Assembly: GCA_037953745.1 (NCBI GenBank)
Contig: JBAKBP010007932.1
Location: 1 to 64,000, forward strand
Length of the DNA: 64,000 nucleotides
Direction of reading: 5' to 3'
Source: Lithodes maja
Lineage: Eukaryota > Arthropoda > Malacostraca > Decapoda > Lithodidae
The stretch's first letter is position 1. The number at the start of each line of letters is the position of its first letter. This document shows, one piece after another, positions 1 to 12,249 of the stretch. Under the pieces are notes generated by a model that saw only the letters and a list, made by a program, of their open reading frames with translations, was not told the DNA's origin and did not search any database. The translations under genes and the position numbers were made by a program.

Positions 1-51
1 TACTACCTTAAATTATATTAAATAATCCTTCTTCCCATCCTTACACACTAC

Positions 52-1299
52 CTAACAAAACAAAATAATATAATAATCAATCACCCTTTCGTTTGCATCT
101 TTTTTCGCTTCTCTAATTTTCCGTTTTGCCTCTCTCCTTTTCTCCTTGTACCTCTCCCATACCTCAACACTACCATTCTGTAAAACCCTCTCAAAACACT
201 GTCTCTTCTCCTCAACTGCCTTTCTCACCGTATCATTCCACCACTCGCTTCCCTTCCTGATACCTCTGCCTCCTACTTTCCTTTTGCCGCATACTACCTC
301 TGCACTTGCTTTCACTCCTTCCTTAAACTGTTGCCATTCAATCTCTACTTCCCTCTCTTCCATCTCTCTCACTTCCATCCACTTTTCATTTAGTCTTTCC
401 TTGTACTCCCTCTCTTTTTCACTCTTCTCTAACTCACTAACTTTTATTACCTCTCTTACTTCACGCTTGTCTCTTATTCTCCTGTAACTCTTAACTCTTA
501 GCTTTCCCTCCACCAGGTAATGATCTGACATACCCTCCGCCTCACCTCTCATCACATTCACATCCAGCAGTCTACACAATCTTTCCCTTGTCACCAGCAC
601 ATAATCCATCAATGCCCTCTCTACAGTCTCTCCCCTCACAAGTCTATGCCAGGTGTACTTGTGTATACGCCTTTTTTTGAAGAACGTATTACCTACACTC
701 AATCTACACTCTTCACATACATTTTTCAGTCTTTCTCCACTCTCGTTTACACCATCCACACCAAAACTACCGATGACTCCCTCAACAGGCTCATTTCCTA
801 CCCTAGCATTTAGGTCCCCTAAAACTATAACATTTTCATTTTCATCAAACCCTTGCAGACAATCTCTCAAATCCTCCCAGAAACCCTCTACCTCGTCTAA
901 CTCTCTTTCACTTCCTGGTCCATACGCACTTACAAAAACCCACCTTTCACCCTTAAACCGCATTCTCACCCACATTAGCCTTAATGACACCTCTTTCCAC
1001 TCTTTTATAAACTCTCTCAACTCCTCCTTCACAATAATAGCCACTCCTTCTTTCCCCCTGACTCCCTCGTCTACTCCAGACTTTCTACCGATCACGTTTC
1101 CAAAATCCACTTCTCCCTCTCCTTTCATCTTTGTTTCATTCAGTGCAAGGACATCATACATCCTTCTTTCAAATAACCTTCCAATATCCTCTCGCTTCTC
1201 ACTCGCACCACATCCACGCACATTTAAAGCTCCTACTCTCAGGGTCCGGGACCACGAACGCGTTCCCTCGCCCCTATCTCTGTCTCGTTTTTTTGGTAG
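52..1299 (-). pseudogene. RTE-like LINE fragment: APE-type endonuclease domain
   Basis: The minus strand encodes the N-terminal endonuclease of a non-LTR retrotransposon, which nicks target DNA to prime reverse transcription. Visible motifs are LNVRGCG at the start, NETKMKG (catalytic Glu block), GDLNARVGN and the terminal SDHYLV (Asp-His pair). The open frame continues upstream of the first Met (1221) to about 1299, so the Met is not a reliable start. No reverse transcriptase follows: similarity stops near position 80, and the frame ends in AT-rich sequence at the window edge. The block NTFF...IH.YTW is shared with the LINE at 9341-12262, so both belong to one clade. The RTE-like label is an inference from that relative's C-terminus. 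Confidence 0.8.
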
Positions 1300-1522
1300 A
1301 TTAATTTAAGGGGAGAAGGATACCAGGCCCCCCACCCCGATCCCCTTTAGCCGACTTCTACGTCTCACCGGAGAAAAGCGGTGAACAATAAAAGAAAAAC
1401 TGATTAGACAATTGATGACATAAAGAGATGAAGTGTTGAGAGATATAGCTTTCCTTGTTAGTAAGGCACTCAGCCAATTAGTTAGCAATTGTACAGGATC
1501 TAATAGGGTCTTATGTAAAGAT

Positions 1523-2002
1523 TATAGGTTTGAGTCTCGGAGGGAAGAAGGAAAACCTAATATTTAGTAGTGGCCCCGGAATCATTGACGATATGCCTTA
1601 AACAGTAATGGCACTCTTTGAACCCTAGAGTCAGCTGTTCAAATAAACTGCCCCAGAGTGTTAAGAGACCAAAAATCGTAAGCGTATGCTGATATTCACT
1701 TACGGAATCGTCCTTATGATCGGGAGCTCACTACGAACATTTTTAATAAAAAATAATAAAAAGACAAATATTAGATCCACTAATCTGCTATGCTTCCCAT
1801 CGTGTGGATGTTGATAGCGTGGGTTTTCCTGCGTGTGCTGAAGCACCAAGCGCCATTCTTCCTTCACTGACATATCAAGATAACTTAGGAACATCAGAGA
1901 CGAATGGGAAGGGGATGGAAGGGAGGGCCGGAATCGTCAATGATTCCGGGGCCACTACTAAATATTAGGTTTTCCTCCTTCCCTCCGGGACTCAAACCTA
2001 TA
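1523..2002. repeat. Foldback (inverted-repeat) element, about 480 bp
   Basis: Arms of about 70 bp (1523-1592 and 1933-2002) are reverse complements with only about two or three mismatches, spanning the motif AGTAGTGGCCCCGGAATCA. A third, partial copy in the left-arm orientation follows directly at about 1993-2040. The loop (1593-1932) has no convincing coding sequence. This looks like a MITE or foldback element; the superfamily is unknown and no clear target duplication was seen. Confidence 0.6.
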
Positions 2003-2040
2003 ATTTATTAGTGGCCCCTCCATCATTGACGATATGCCTG

Positions 2041-2626
2041 ATATCTCAAACCTGGAAGGGGACATTCGTGACAAATATCAAACCACTAACAAATCAACAA
2101 TAGAATGAAACTAAACCTGATATAGAGCTCTAACTTTTCTTTATTTTTGTATACAAAATACAGAAAATATAAATGATATACAGGTAGCGTACTTAAAGAA
2201 ATACCTGTGTGCAACCAATTTCTGAAATTATAGGATAGTAAATGTAGAAAGGTTGCATAGCATATAATCTATTGATTGCATGTATAAAAACAGATCACTT
2301 ATATGTATACAACATTGTAAATATTATAAATAAAATCTTTGTCTATGAATATATTATTCTCATACCATATACAAAATACTCTTTACTCGTAACTATAATG
2401 CAAGTTCCTGAGTAACACAAACTATTTGGTGATGTATCCACAATACAAAAACAAAATATATCTCTTGACTGTACTTTCAGTCCTCAAGTAAACCTTTAAG
2501 ATCAAGGATACCATAGTGAATATGCACACTTACAACAATGTTCGGGTGGGGCTGAAGGCCTTAGCTATCACATGCCCCCCTCCCTCTTCTTATAACTAAC
2601 AATTAATCATAAAAAGCACCAGACTA
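2041..2626. other. AT-rich stretch without recognised gene
   Basis: This is AT-rich sequence between the foldback repeat and the stop codon of the DIRS recombinase. It may include the 3' untranslated part of the DIRS element, but the inverted termini expected for that class were not found. Nothing else was recognised. Confidence 0.4.
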
Positions 2627-4020
2627 TCAGACCCGTTGTCTCAATGCAACACAGGTCATGCTAGGTTTATCCAGAGTAATAGACAGGTAACGCGTTAGGC
2701 AGGTGTGATTGGATGCCCATAACTGCGTCTGTTGAATATCAGTGACTGAAACATTCTTTAGGAACCTCAGAGAGACTGCCCATTTCTGGATGTCATGGGC
2801 ACGTCCCACGGTTCCAGGGTTACTTTCCCTGATCACATCGACCAGAAAAGCTTCTAAATGCCGCTCCGTAAGGCGTTTACCTGTTCTATTTACCCATAGA
2901 GCTCCCGGCTGGATCGGCCGGGACACTCCAATGTAAGTCATTAAAGATTTCACCGGGCATAATTTATGGTGAGAATCTCCTCTCTTGAGCGCCGGAACCT
3001 CAAATTCGGTAAAAACATGCTCATGGTGCTCGTTTTTCGTGATAAAGGTTGGTGACGGCGCAATTTGCACACTGACATTGCGCCGTGTAAACCTGAGAAA
3101 ATTTGGTTCGTTGCTTATCGCCGCCAGCTCAGATACACGGTTTCCTGTAGCCAAGGCCATAAGGAACACAGCCTTCTTTAATATCAAATTAAAAGTAGGT
3201 TTGTGACTATATTTCTGAGAATTTAGTAACGACAAAGCTTTGTCAAGTGACCAGGTAGGAATTAGCTGGCGTTGTGGTGGGCGAAGCTTGAAACATGCAA
3301 GTATGAAACCCTTCTCCTCCGCTTGTGGTACTGAGAGTCCAGTTAAATAAAAAAAATGGCACTCTGATAACGGTCATGTGATTCTTTAGTGTAATTACTG
3401 ACAAGCCTTTATGTTCAAATAAATAATCAAGGTATTTGAAAATTAACCCTTAATTAGCGGCGCGCAACATAAGTCGAGTTAAATAAAGCTGGACTATGTG
3501 GCGGCGCTCGACATATATCGTGTGGCAATTTCAGCACGTAATGTGGCTGAGAGAGAGAGACAAGTGGTGGCAGGAGAGTAGCGAGCGTATGACTGCTCCA
3601 GACCACCGCGGCGAACCTACTGACATGAATCCCACCTCCTCCCTCCCTCTCTCACTCGCTATATACGGAATTGTATGGGGAAAGTGCCTAATTACATGCT
3701 TTTTGCACTCGCGTTGCACGGTTATTGCAAGAAAACTAGCCATCATAAAAGGATCGTTATGGTGTCATTCGAAAGCTCTGTTTATGCCCTTTCAGGGATA
3801 GATACTTGTTTTACGTTCTGGGTCTTATTTAGGCATGACAATGATCACGTAAACAGCCCTATTTTGGCTAAAAACACCCCGCTGGGCGGTACATATAAAT
3901 AAACCGCATAGGCCGCTCGTAAGGTGTTAAAGACACCGATGCATCAATCTGGTCAGTTTCCACAATCCAAGTAGTAAATGCCTTCCAGTGTGATTGGTAC
4001 TGATGTCCGGTTGAAAGAGT
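2627..4020 (-). pseudogene. DIRS tyrosine recombinase, interrupted
   Basis: The C-terminal catalytic domain is open from 3235 to 2627, and coding similarity continues upstream to about 4020 through a frameshift near 3350 and the MITE at 3443-3930. The first catalytic Arg lies in ATGNRVSEL and the nucleophile Tyr in LTRYL. The His-x-x-Arg motif reads HDIQ (CAG), so the second catalytic Arg is lost; a CGG to CAG change (CpG decay) would explain it. N-terminal core-binding residues such as STGHQYQSHWKAF lie at about 4015-3975. The enzyme is predicted to be inactive. Confidence 0.7.
3443..3930. mobile_element. piggyBac-type MITE in the DIRS recombinase
   Basis: A 488-bp insert is bounded by TTAA on both sides (3443-3446 and 3927-3930). 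Its imperfect terminal inverted repeats are CCCTTAATTAGCGGC and, at the other end read inward, CACCTTACGAGCGGC (10 of 15 match). Removing the insert with one TTAA restores an uninterrupted recombinase frame, which is direct evidence for exact TTAA-targeted insertion as in piggyBac elements. There is no transposase inside. A diverged relative in opposite orientation lies at about 39104-39547. Confidence 0.75.
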
Positions 4021-4032
4021 GTACTGATTAAT

Positions 4033-4536
4033 TCATTTATTAGTCACACTTTCTCCAAAGAGGGTTAACCATTTGGCCCTCTGAATGTCCACAAGGCAAA
4101 AGTCAGCGAGATCTTTAGGTTGCCATTTGCCTCCAAGTGGCGGCGGAAGTGTTAACCTGATCTGATTCACAGTGAGCATCCTGAACGTTGGGTTGTGAAT
4201 ATAGAGATTCTGGTGAGACAAGTCTACGACCGGCCTCATCTGAATGCTATTCCTCTTTGGCACGAGAAAAAGTCTGGACGTGTAAACTGGGCAAGTTGGA
4301 ATGACCGGGACAATGATATGCTTGGTTATCATTTCTTGGACTAGTGACTCCACCTCTAAAGAAACATTGTTGACTTCTAAAGGCTGGAGTAAACGAGGTC
4401 GTCGGAGCCACTGCCAAGTGATGCCCATGCATACCACTGTTCGTGCCCAAGTCCGCCGGGGCCAAGTCCGGTGACACGTCCGGAATGATCCAGTCATGCA
4501 ACTGGACTTGTCCGGCAGAACTACACTCGAATCCAA
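4033..4536 (-). pseudogene. DIRS-type reverse transcriptase, N-terminal stump
   Basis: The frame contains TSRLFLVPKRN and RPVVDLSHQNLYI, the fingers region of DIRS reverse transcriptases, then LPPPLGG, where the first catalytic Asp block should follow. Instead the sequence passes into what appears to be the linker before the recombinase and stops at 4033. The palm motifs (YxDD), thumb and RNase H are absent. A deletion near 4130 is the simplest explanation. Confidence 0.65.
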
Positions 4537-5990
4537 CTCGCCCGTCGGGGGCCCTGGGAGTGAGAGAGTTTTGTGGTTGACTAGTTTTTTTATTGGGAAG
4601 TGGAGGGTGTAGATGACTGGCTGGTAGTAGGGGGCTGTGACTCCTGTCCCGACTTACCTTTGGACTGACCTTTGTACCACTTACTCGAACCTTTACCTTG
4701 TGGTTTACTCTTGGTAGAACTACTGCTTCCCGGCGCGGAAGGGGTTTTAAAGGTCGGAAAAAACTTAGTCCCACTTGGGTGACTCTTCTGACTAAATTTT
4801 GGCTTATGAAATGTATTTGACTCCTACCGTTGCGCAGAGGCAGTCAGTCTTGAAGAGTCCAAGAGGCTATACACAGTCCTCCAAGTATCATGGCACACAA
4901 GATTTGGGGTTAATACTGGGGAAAGGACTAATCGGCGCCCAATATCTTCCAGCAACTTTTTCAGATAAACTCTTAAGTCCTGACGAGCACGGACCGCCTC
5001 CAAGAAGGCGACCCTGATGTCACCAAGTGATTGGATAGAGTTCTGGAGAATAAGCCGCCTAGAAAGAGATAGAGCCTCTCTAGCCTGTGAATCAGTAACC
5101 GCCTCAGTCGTCCTGATCATTGACTCGGCAATCTCGCGACTGAGTAGAAACTGAGACAGTTGCCTCAAAGCTTTTTGCCGTAATTTATATTCTTTATCAA
5201 GCTGAGTTGGTGTTGGACTAGAAAATGGCTCTTAAATTTCCCATAAAGACAATTTTGGAGGAATGCCCCCGGCTATAGCGACGGGCAAGGAAAACCAACT
5301 GTGTTGTTCTTGGGTTATCTGATGGGACGACTTACTCGTTATAGTACAAACAAATTATTGTGCCTCTGCCTCCCATTCAAGCCACGGCCCCATGCCGATC
5401 TCTCCAATCTGCAGCACTGGGTTTCCGGATTGGTCTCTAATTGGAATCGTATCTAATTATGCCGTGAGATTGGCAAGCGCCTTGCCATTATTAAAACCGT
5501 CTACTTTGGACCAATACGAATACAGTCGTGCAGACGAAACAGGTGGTAAAGCTGGGGAAGATGCATACACAAAGTAATCCGGGGCATACAAATTTGGAAT
5601 GGCCTTAATAGTTACATCTAAGAGTTCTCCGGACATGTTAAGTGCACATACTTTCTTGCTCTCATTAACCTGAATACCCCAATGTTCAGGTACCGGAAGC
5701 TTCCCCGAAATCGTCGGCTGCCCGACCTGTGGGTTTAATGCAACAATATCAATCCAAGACTTATCCGGCCCATATAGGAGAGTCATAGGGCTGCCCTTTT
5801 CTGAGAGGGACTTTCTCAAGAGGTGGAGGAATCACGTCCGTAACAACGCGAACATTTGAGGTCGTCAAAGTTGACGTCAAAGGAGTTGGACTAGATGTCA
5901 TAGGGGAGGGAAATGAGTTTGCTTAGTTGATACCTTTAGTGAACCCAAAGGTCTAGCAACCGGCGAAGGTGAGGTGCTCTTTTCTTTTCC
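4450..5990 (-). pseudogene. DIRS gag-like region, frameshifted
   Basis: Three minus-strand open stretches (5819-5457, 5168-4824, 4774-4247) are read in order but in different frames, as expected of a decayed gag. The middle one has a helical stretch with REIAESMIRTTEAV and LILQNSIQSLGDIR. The last has a basic, Pro/Ser-rich tail before the RT. Assignment rests on position upstream of a DIRS RT and on general resemblance; no zinc knuckle is visible. A 49-bp relative lies at 13458-13506. Confidence 0.5.
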
Positions 5991-6093
5991 AATCGCTGTC
6001 ACCCCCTCCTTATTATTTCATGTTCATTCTATTATAAGGTAGTTTTTTCTTATAACTGATGATGATTAATCCAATTTATTACTCTGGTAGCTT

Positions 6094-6306
6094 AATGGCC
6101 GTTGCATGCAAAGAAATACAAGTGAAATGAATGCAAATTATATAAATGACACAGGAGAACTAAAAGGCAATATACCGTTTGGTATTACTTAACTATATTA
6201 ATAATGGCCGTTGCATACAAATAAATACAGGTGAAATGAATGCAAATTATATAAATGACACGGGAGAAATAAAAGGCAATATACCGTTTGGTATTACTTA
6301 ACTTTG
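6094..6306. repeat. Tandem duplication, about 109-bp unit, two copies
   Basis: Two direct copies (6094-6202 and 6203-6306) begin AATGGCCGTTGCAT and end GGTATTACTTAACT, with only a few substitutions between them. They lie in AT-rich, non-coding DNA upstream of the DIRS gag. Confidence 0.85.
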
Positions 6307-7242
6307 AAACACTGTAAAGGAAAATACACTTTTCACTGGAACACACAAATCAATACGATTATTACTTTAGTCAACCACGGAATATATCGGTATTATTGGC
6401 CCAATGAACTACTTCTTATCACCACATCAAAATTAACTAAAAACCTTCAACAGGTGACCCCAAGGCCACTATCCTAGTAAAGACACACTTCAGTCACTAG
6501 GTACATACGTCGTACAACAGCTCACATTGGGATGTGGCTTACATTAAGTTACATACTGAACTTGACATTATAATTGCTATGATAATACTACACTAACATA
6601 ATGCAATGAACATTATTATCTTATACATAATAAGGTTGACAAAAGAAATAGTATGGGAATTTGAACACAAAATCATCAACTATCAGACGGAGTGAATAAT
6701 TTCACCTTCGATCATGACAAAAGGCGTCGTTTAATAATTAAATATCAGAAACTGGGCTTAAAATGGTTTTAAAACTGATCTTAAATACTTCACAATTCAC
6801 TTCAACTTACCTTCAACAGAAGGTTTTATCTATAAACACAACACAGAAGGAGATTTTAGACTGAATATCTCCCGTCTCTGCCACCTGAGGCGAGCGTCTA
6901 TAGGGGAATGACGCACCTAGCATCTAGGCCTTGGTCCTGCAGGACTCTGGGTTCAACGTACTTATTTATTGGCATATTAACAATACTATACATTGATTAA
7001 ATAAGCTTTTCAATTTACTAACGATTCTAATAAGACTTTCAAAGGATATTTGAATTACTATTATACGATCCATACAAAATAATGTACAAATGCTAACTAT
7101 TACTTACGATATCCAAGGTACGACTACAGTTTTTAATTAGGAGGTAGAACTCATAAATTTCGACCTGCCAAGCCCTTTCGAGGTGGGCACTTGTCACTAA
7201 GGCCTCAGAATCAGGGTAATAATAATAAATAATAAATAATAC
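6307..7242. other. Non-coding AT-rich DNA ending in a TAA-type microsatellite
   Basis: No gene was recognised. The stretch ends at about 7217-7242 in a TAA/AAATAAT microsatellite, directly before the truncated 5' end of the CR1-like LINE. The preceding segment (about 7160-7216) plus that run could be the 3' end of another retroposon, but this is uncertain. Confidence 0.4.
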
Positions 7243-9340
7243 TTGCATTAATATACAGACCTCCAGCTCAATCAGTGCAAACTGACCGAGAAATTTACGA
7301 CCAAATTGCAGATGTAAGTAACTCACAAGATACCGTAATTTTTGGCGACTTTAATTTACCTGTGACCAAGTGGGGCGATACTCTTACTTCACACTCCGGA
7401 CATGACTTGTATACGAACTTGCAAGAGAGTTCGCTTTATCAATTTGTTCGAACGCCGACCCGTGGTAATAACGTTCTTGACATTGTACTTGCAACAAAAG
7501 AAGAATTAATAGAGAATTTGAATGTTGGTGATGAATTCAGTAACAGCGACCATCGTACGATAACTTTCACTTTAAAGTTTACTAGTAACGAACCAAATAG
7601 TAGCATCGAAAAAGTCCCTAATTTCAAGAAAGCAAACTTCCATAAACTTAGAGCTATGTTTAAAGAAACTGACTGGAGCTTTTTAATTAACAATAACGAC
7701 ATAAATACATCTTGGAAGTTATTCGAAACCACTTACCTAAAAGCAGTGCAAGACTGCATACCATCGAAAATACGGCGTCCAGGCCATAATAATAAGCCCA
7801 AATGGTGGAATAAAGATATTTCAAACTGCCTGCTTGCTAAAAAAATTGCTAATGATAGATTAAAATCCTCACAAAATGACGAAGAACGGGTGAAATTTGT
7901 AGAGCTACGACGCAAAACCAAAAAGTTAATTAAACAAAGTAAAAAGACCTTAGAGTTACATATTGCGAATCAAAGTAAAACAAACCCGAAAGAATTCTAT
8001 AGTTATGTCAGAAAGAAAAAAGTAGTTACTTCAACTGTTGGACCGTTAGTCGATGAAAATGGAGAATACACCAAAGACGAAGTACAAATGAGTAATGCCT
8101 TGAATACTTTTTTTGCATCAGTTTTTACAACAGAAGACCTCAGTGATATCCCTACACCATCGCCGATTCAGATTGATAATTCAGATGTTTTAAGCAATAT
8201 CACCGTTACAGAGAGAGAAGTATTGAATTGTTTAGATAAACTCAAGGTAAATAAAACGCCTGGACCTGATACAATCTCGCCTAGAGTTCTAAAGGAAGCT
8301 AAGGATGAGCTCTCCAAACCACTGACATTACTATTCAATAAATCCTTGCAGTCTGGAACTATGCCTGATCAGTGGAAGCTAGCCAACGTAACACCGATAT
8401 TCAAAAAAGGCAGCAAATCCCTACCCAGTAACTATCGTCCAATTAGCTTAACCTCAGTTGTATGTAAAATGCTAGAAACGGTCATACGAGACAGACTCGT
8501 AAATCACTTAGAGGAAAATAACATACTTAAAGATACTCAACACGGCTTTCGTAAAAAACGTTCCTGTTTAACAAACCTCTTAGACTTCTTCCACGATATC
8601 CTCAACCTCTACGATGAGAGTAAAGCTGTAGATATTATATACCTTGATTTTCAAAAGGCCTTTGACAAAGTTCCCCACAAACGTTTACTGCTAAAACTAA
8701 AAGCGCATGGAATACAAGACGGTGTGTTGAAATGGATAGAAAATTGGCTCAGCGACAGAAAGCAAAGAGTATTCATAAACGGTAAGGCATCTAAATGGAC
8801 CAATGTAAGTAGTGGGGTACCCCAGGGATCGGTACTAGGACCAATTATCTTTCTAATTTACATCAACGACATAGATGAGGGTCTCACCTGTACAATCTCA
8901 AAATTTGCTGACGATACAAAAATTGCAAATAGCGTACTCTCAAAAGAAAAAGTTGACGATATGCAACACAATCTAGATAAATTGTCATGTTGGGCCCAAA
9001 TTTGGCAAATGAGTTTCAATGCGGATAAATGTAAAGTACTACATATCGGATACCTAAATGAGAAAGCAAACTATTCGATGAATGGCACTCAGCTTAAGAA
9101 TGTAAACAGAGAAACCGATCTGGGAGTAACAATATCGAGTAACCTAAAACCGAGTCAACAATGTTCAGAAGTTGTTAAGAAGGCAAACAAAATAATTGGC
9201 TTTATAGGCAGGTCATTTGAGCATAAATCCAAAGAAGTTATCCTAACCCTTTACAATTCCTTAGTCCGCCCTCTTCTGGAATACTGCGTTCAATCCTGGT
9301 GCCCTTATTACCAAAAAGATATAAACAAGCTAGAACGAGT
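7243..9340 (+). pseudogene. CR1-like LINE ORF2: endonuclease and reverse transcriptase
   Basis: This is the main part of an LINE polyprotein. Endonuclease motifs are GDFNLP (about 7343) and SDHRTITF (about 7547). Reverse transcriptase motifs in order are TPGPDTISP (about 8257), NYRPISLTS, YLDFQKAFDKV (first catalytic Asp, about 8641), GVPQGSVLGP (about 8815) and FADDTKI (catalytic Asp pair, about 8901). The C-terminal signature PLLEYCVQSW leads to LERV at 9331-9340, where the RTE-like element is inserted. The annotated Met at 7275 is internal; true coding begins upstream and is cut off. Reading past 9340 to the stop at 9426-9428 is an artefact of the insert. Confidence 0.85.
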
Positions 9341-12249
9341 ATGTATGTGGAATGACAGAGACCAAATGGAAAGGTTCAGATGTGAGAGAGTGGGAGTGTG
9401 GAATAGGTGTGTGTGCTGGAGTGAGTGAAGGAATAGCGAGAGAAGGTGCATGTTTGTTTGTAAGTAGCAAATGGAAGGAATGTGTAAGAGAGTATGGGTC
9501 TGTGGGTTCAAGGATTGTGTGGGTGAGAATGAAAGTAGGAATACAAACGTGGGTGATTGTATGCGTGTATGCCCCGACAGAGGATATACTTGAAAGAAAG
9601 AAAGAGGAGTTCTGGATGAATGTGGAGGCGTGCCTGGAGAAGTTTGACAAGAACGAAAGAATATTTCTGATTGGGGATATGAATGGTAAGGTGGGTGATA
9701 GGAAAGTTGAGGGAGTGGTGGGAGGGTGGGGGGTACCATCAGAGGTGAATGGGAATGGTAGTGCACTTGTGGACGTATGTGTGGGGAGGAGGCTGTGGAT
9801 AGCCAACACCTTCTTCCGACACAGAATGATCCACAGGTACACGTGGAAACGGATGTTGACAATGAAGGATAAGACAGTGGTGGAACGAAAGTAATTGATT
9901 GATTATGTATGTGTGGATGAACGAATGAAGAAATCTGTGATGGATGCTAGGGTGTATAGGGGTATTGGAGGGGGTCTGTCTGATCATTATGTAGTGGTAG
10001 CTAAGGTTAGGATACAAAAGAAGTGGGTGAGGAGAGCGGGAGGGAGGCGAGAGGAGGGTGGAATAGTGAGGAGGGTGGAGAGGTTGCAGGAGGAGGAAGT
10101 CAGGGAGGAGTACAGGAGAGCAGTGGAAAGACGACTAGGTGGGTTCGACCTGGAAGTTATGGAGGAAGTGGAGGAGATGAGCAAGGTGTTTAAGGATGAG
10201 ATCTGTGCAGCATGTGAGGAGGTGTGTGGAGTGAGGAGAAGAGGGAGGGGAGTGAAAGGTACAGCATGGTGGACAGAAGAGGTAAGAATAGCTGTGGAAG
10301 AAAAGAAGAAAGCATATAGAGAGTGGTTGGGTAGTAGAGGGAATGAAGATTCCGAGAGACAGAAACGAGCGAGGTACGTGGAGAGTAAGAGGGTGGTGAA
10401 GAGAGTAGTGAAGGAAAGTAAGAGAAGAGTAGATGAGGAATTTGGAAGGAATCTGAGTGTAAAATGGAGGGAGAGTAAGAAACTGTTCTGGAAAGAAGTC
10501 AAGAAAGTTAGGGAAGGTAGCAAGGGAAACAGTAAGGGTGTGAAAGATAAGAATGGGAGAATGCTAGCCGAGAAGCAAGAGAGAGTCGAAAGATGGAGGG
10601 AGTACTTCAGTGAGTTGCTAAATGAAAGGAATGAAGAGCCAGCAAACATAGCTGGATATGGTATGGGAGGGAGAAGAAGAGAAGTAGTGGAGGAGGAGGT
10701 GGGGATCAGGAGGTCAGAAGTGTGGGAAGCCATGAAAAGAGTGAAGTTGGGGAAAGCACCAGGAACAGATGGAGTGTGTGGGGAAATGTTGAGGTATGGT
10801 GGTGAGATAGTGATAGAATGGGTATGGAAAATGTGCAAACTAGCATGGGAGAAGGGGAGTGCACCCGATGACTGGAAGACTGGCATAATAGTCCCCCTAT
10901 ATAAGGGCAAAGGGGAAAGAGGAGTGTGTGGTAACCACCGAGGAATATGTCTTCTAAGCGTAGTAGGGAAGGTATACAGTAGGGTAGTGATTGAGAGAGT
11001 GAGAGTGAGAACGGAGAAATGGATAGGCGACGAGCAGGGAGGCTTTAGGAAGGGAAGAGGATGTGTAGATCAGATTTTTACCCTGAATTGTGTTGTGGAG
11101 AAGTATCTGGAGAAGAAACAAAAGGTGTATGTTGCCTTTATGGACTTGGAGAAGGCCTATGACAGAGTGGATAGAGAAGGTTTGTGGAAAGTACTTAGAA
11201 TATACGGAGTAGAGGGCAAGTTGCTGAAAGCAGTGAAGAGCATGTATGAGGGTGCAAAGGCGGCAGTACGTGTGGAGAGTGAGCAGAGCGAGTTCTTTGA
11301 CCTGAATGTTGGTTTGAAACAGGGGTGTGTGATGTCCCCGTGGTTGTTTACTGTATATATGGATGGAGTTATGAAAGAAATACTATCAAGAGCAGTGGAT
11401 GTTGGTGTATCGCTGAAAAGGGAGGGAATTGAGTGGAAGCTACCTATACTGCTGTTTGCGGATGATACAGTTCTGATGAGTGATAATGAATGGGAGTTGC
11501 AGGGTCTGGTAAATGAATTTGGAACAGTGTGCGAAAAACGGAATTTGAAGGTAAATACGGGGAAGAGCAAGGTTATGGTCTTCGAAAGGGGTGAAGTCAC
11601 AGAGTGTGAGGTGAAGCTGAACGGTCAGGCTATGGAGATCGTCAACTCTTTTAAGTATCTGGGCAGTGTGTTGAGTAAAGATGGGACTATGGATGAAGAG
11701 GTGCGGGAGAGGGTACAACAGGGGAAGAGGGTTGTAGGAACGCTAAAAGCAGTAACAAGAAATAGGGTGGTCAGTATGGAAGTGAAGAAGTCCTTGCATG
11801 ACAGTGTGGTAATCCCGACACTGACTTACGGAAGCGAAGCATGGACGTTGGTTGAGAGACTCAGACCAAGAGTGAGAGCAGTGGAAATGAATTACTTGAG
11901 GAGTGCGTGCGGAATTACATGGAGGGATAGACAGACTAATGAGGAAGTAAGAAGGAGGTGTGGTGTGGAGGTAGATGTGCTGGAAAGTGTGAAAAGGAAC
12001 AACTTGAGATGGTTCGGCCATATGGAACGTATGGAAAGCGAGAGAATGACTAAGAGGGTGTACGAGAGCGAGGTGGAGGGACAGAGGGGGAGAGGTAGAC
12101 CGAATATGAGGTGGAAGGATGGAGTGAGGAACTACATGAATGAAGGCGGTGCTGGTTGGGGGGAGGGGCGTCGACTGACTGGGGACAGAGGTGCATGGGG
12201 GCGGTTCGTTCGTGGCCACCCCTTCGGGGATCACGGCGTCAGGCAATAG
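9341..12249 (+). pseudogene. RTE-like LINE polyprotein: endonuclease plus reverse transcriptase
   Basis: The frame enters in the endonuclease (MTETKWKG, matching the NETKMKG block of the fragment at 52-1299). It continues through GDMNGKVGD (about 9670) and meets an in-frame TAA at 9892-9894. It is then open for 784 codons from 9895 to 12249. GGLSDHYVV closes the endonuclease. RT motifs are GKAPGTDGV (about 10750), MDLEKAYDRVD (about 11138), GLKQGCVMSPWLF (about 11311) and LFADDTVL (about 11453). The C-terminal segment LRWFGHMERM...GRPNMRW is a signature shared with RTE/BovB-type LINEs. Loss of the N-terminus and the stop make it non-functional. Confidence 0.85.

Larger units (their letters stand above)
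2627..5990 (-). mobile_element. Degenerate DIRS-like (tyrosine recombinase) retrotransposon
   Basis: Read on the minus strand, this segment gives gag-like frames (about 5990-4450), the start of a DIRS-type reverse transcriptase (about 4480-4130) and a tyrosine recombinase (4020-2627). That is the order known for DIRS elements, which integrate through a recombinase rather than an integrase. The RT stops early and runs into the recombinase N-terminus, so the YxDD active site, RNase H and methylase region are missing. Several frameshifts are present. A 488-bp TTAA-flanked MITE interrupts the recombinase. The copy cannot be autonomous. Element ends were not located. Confidence 0.75.

Noticed and set aside
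146..1309. Plus-strand Ser/Leu-rich frames opposite the endonuclease
   Set aside because: Same shadow effect; no domain.
9341..9428. C-terminal extension of the CR1-like protein past 9340
   Set aside because: It is read-through into the inserted RTE-like LINE; the true continuation starts at 12263.
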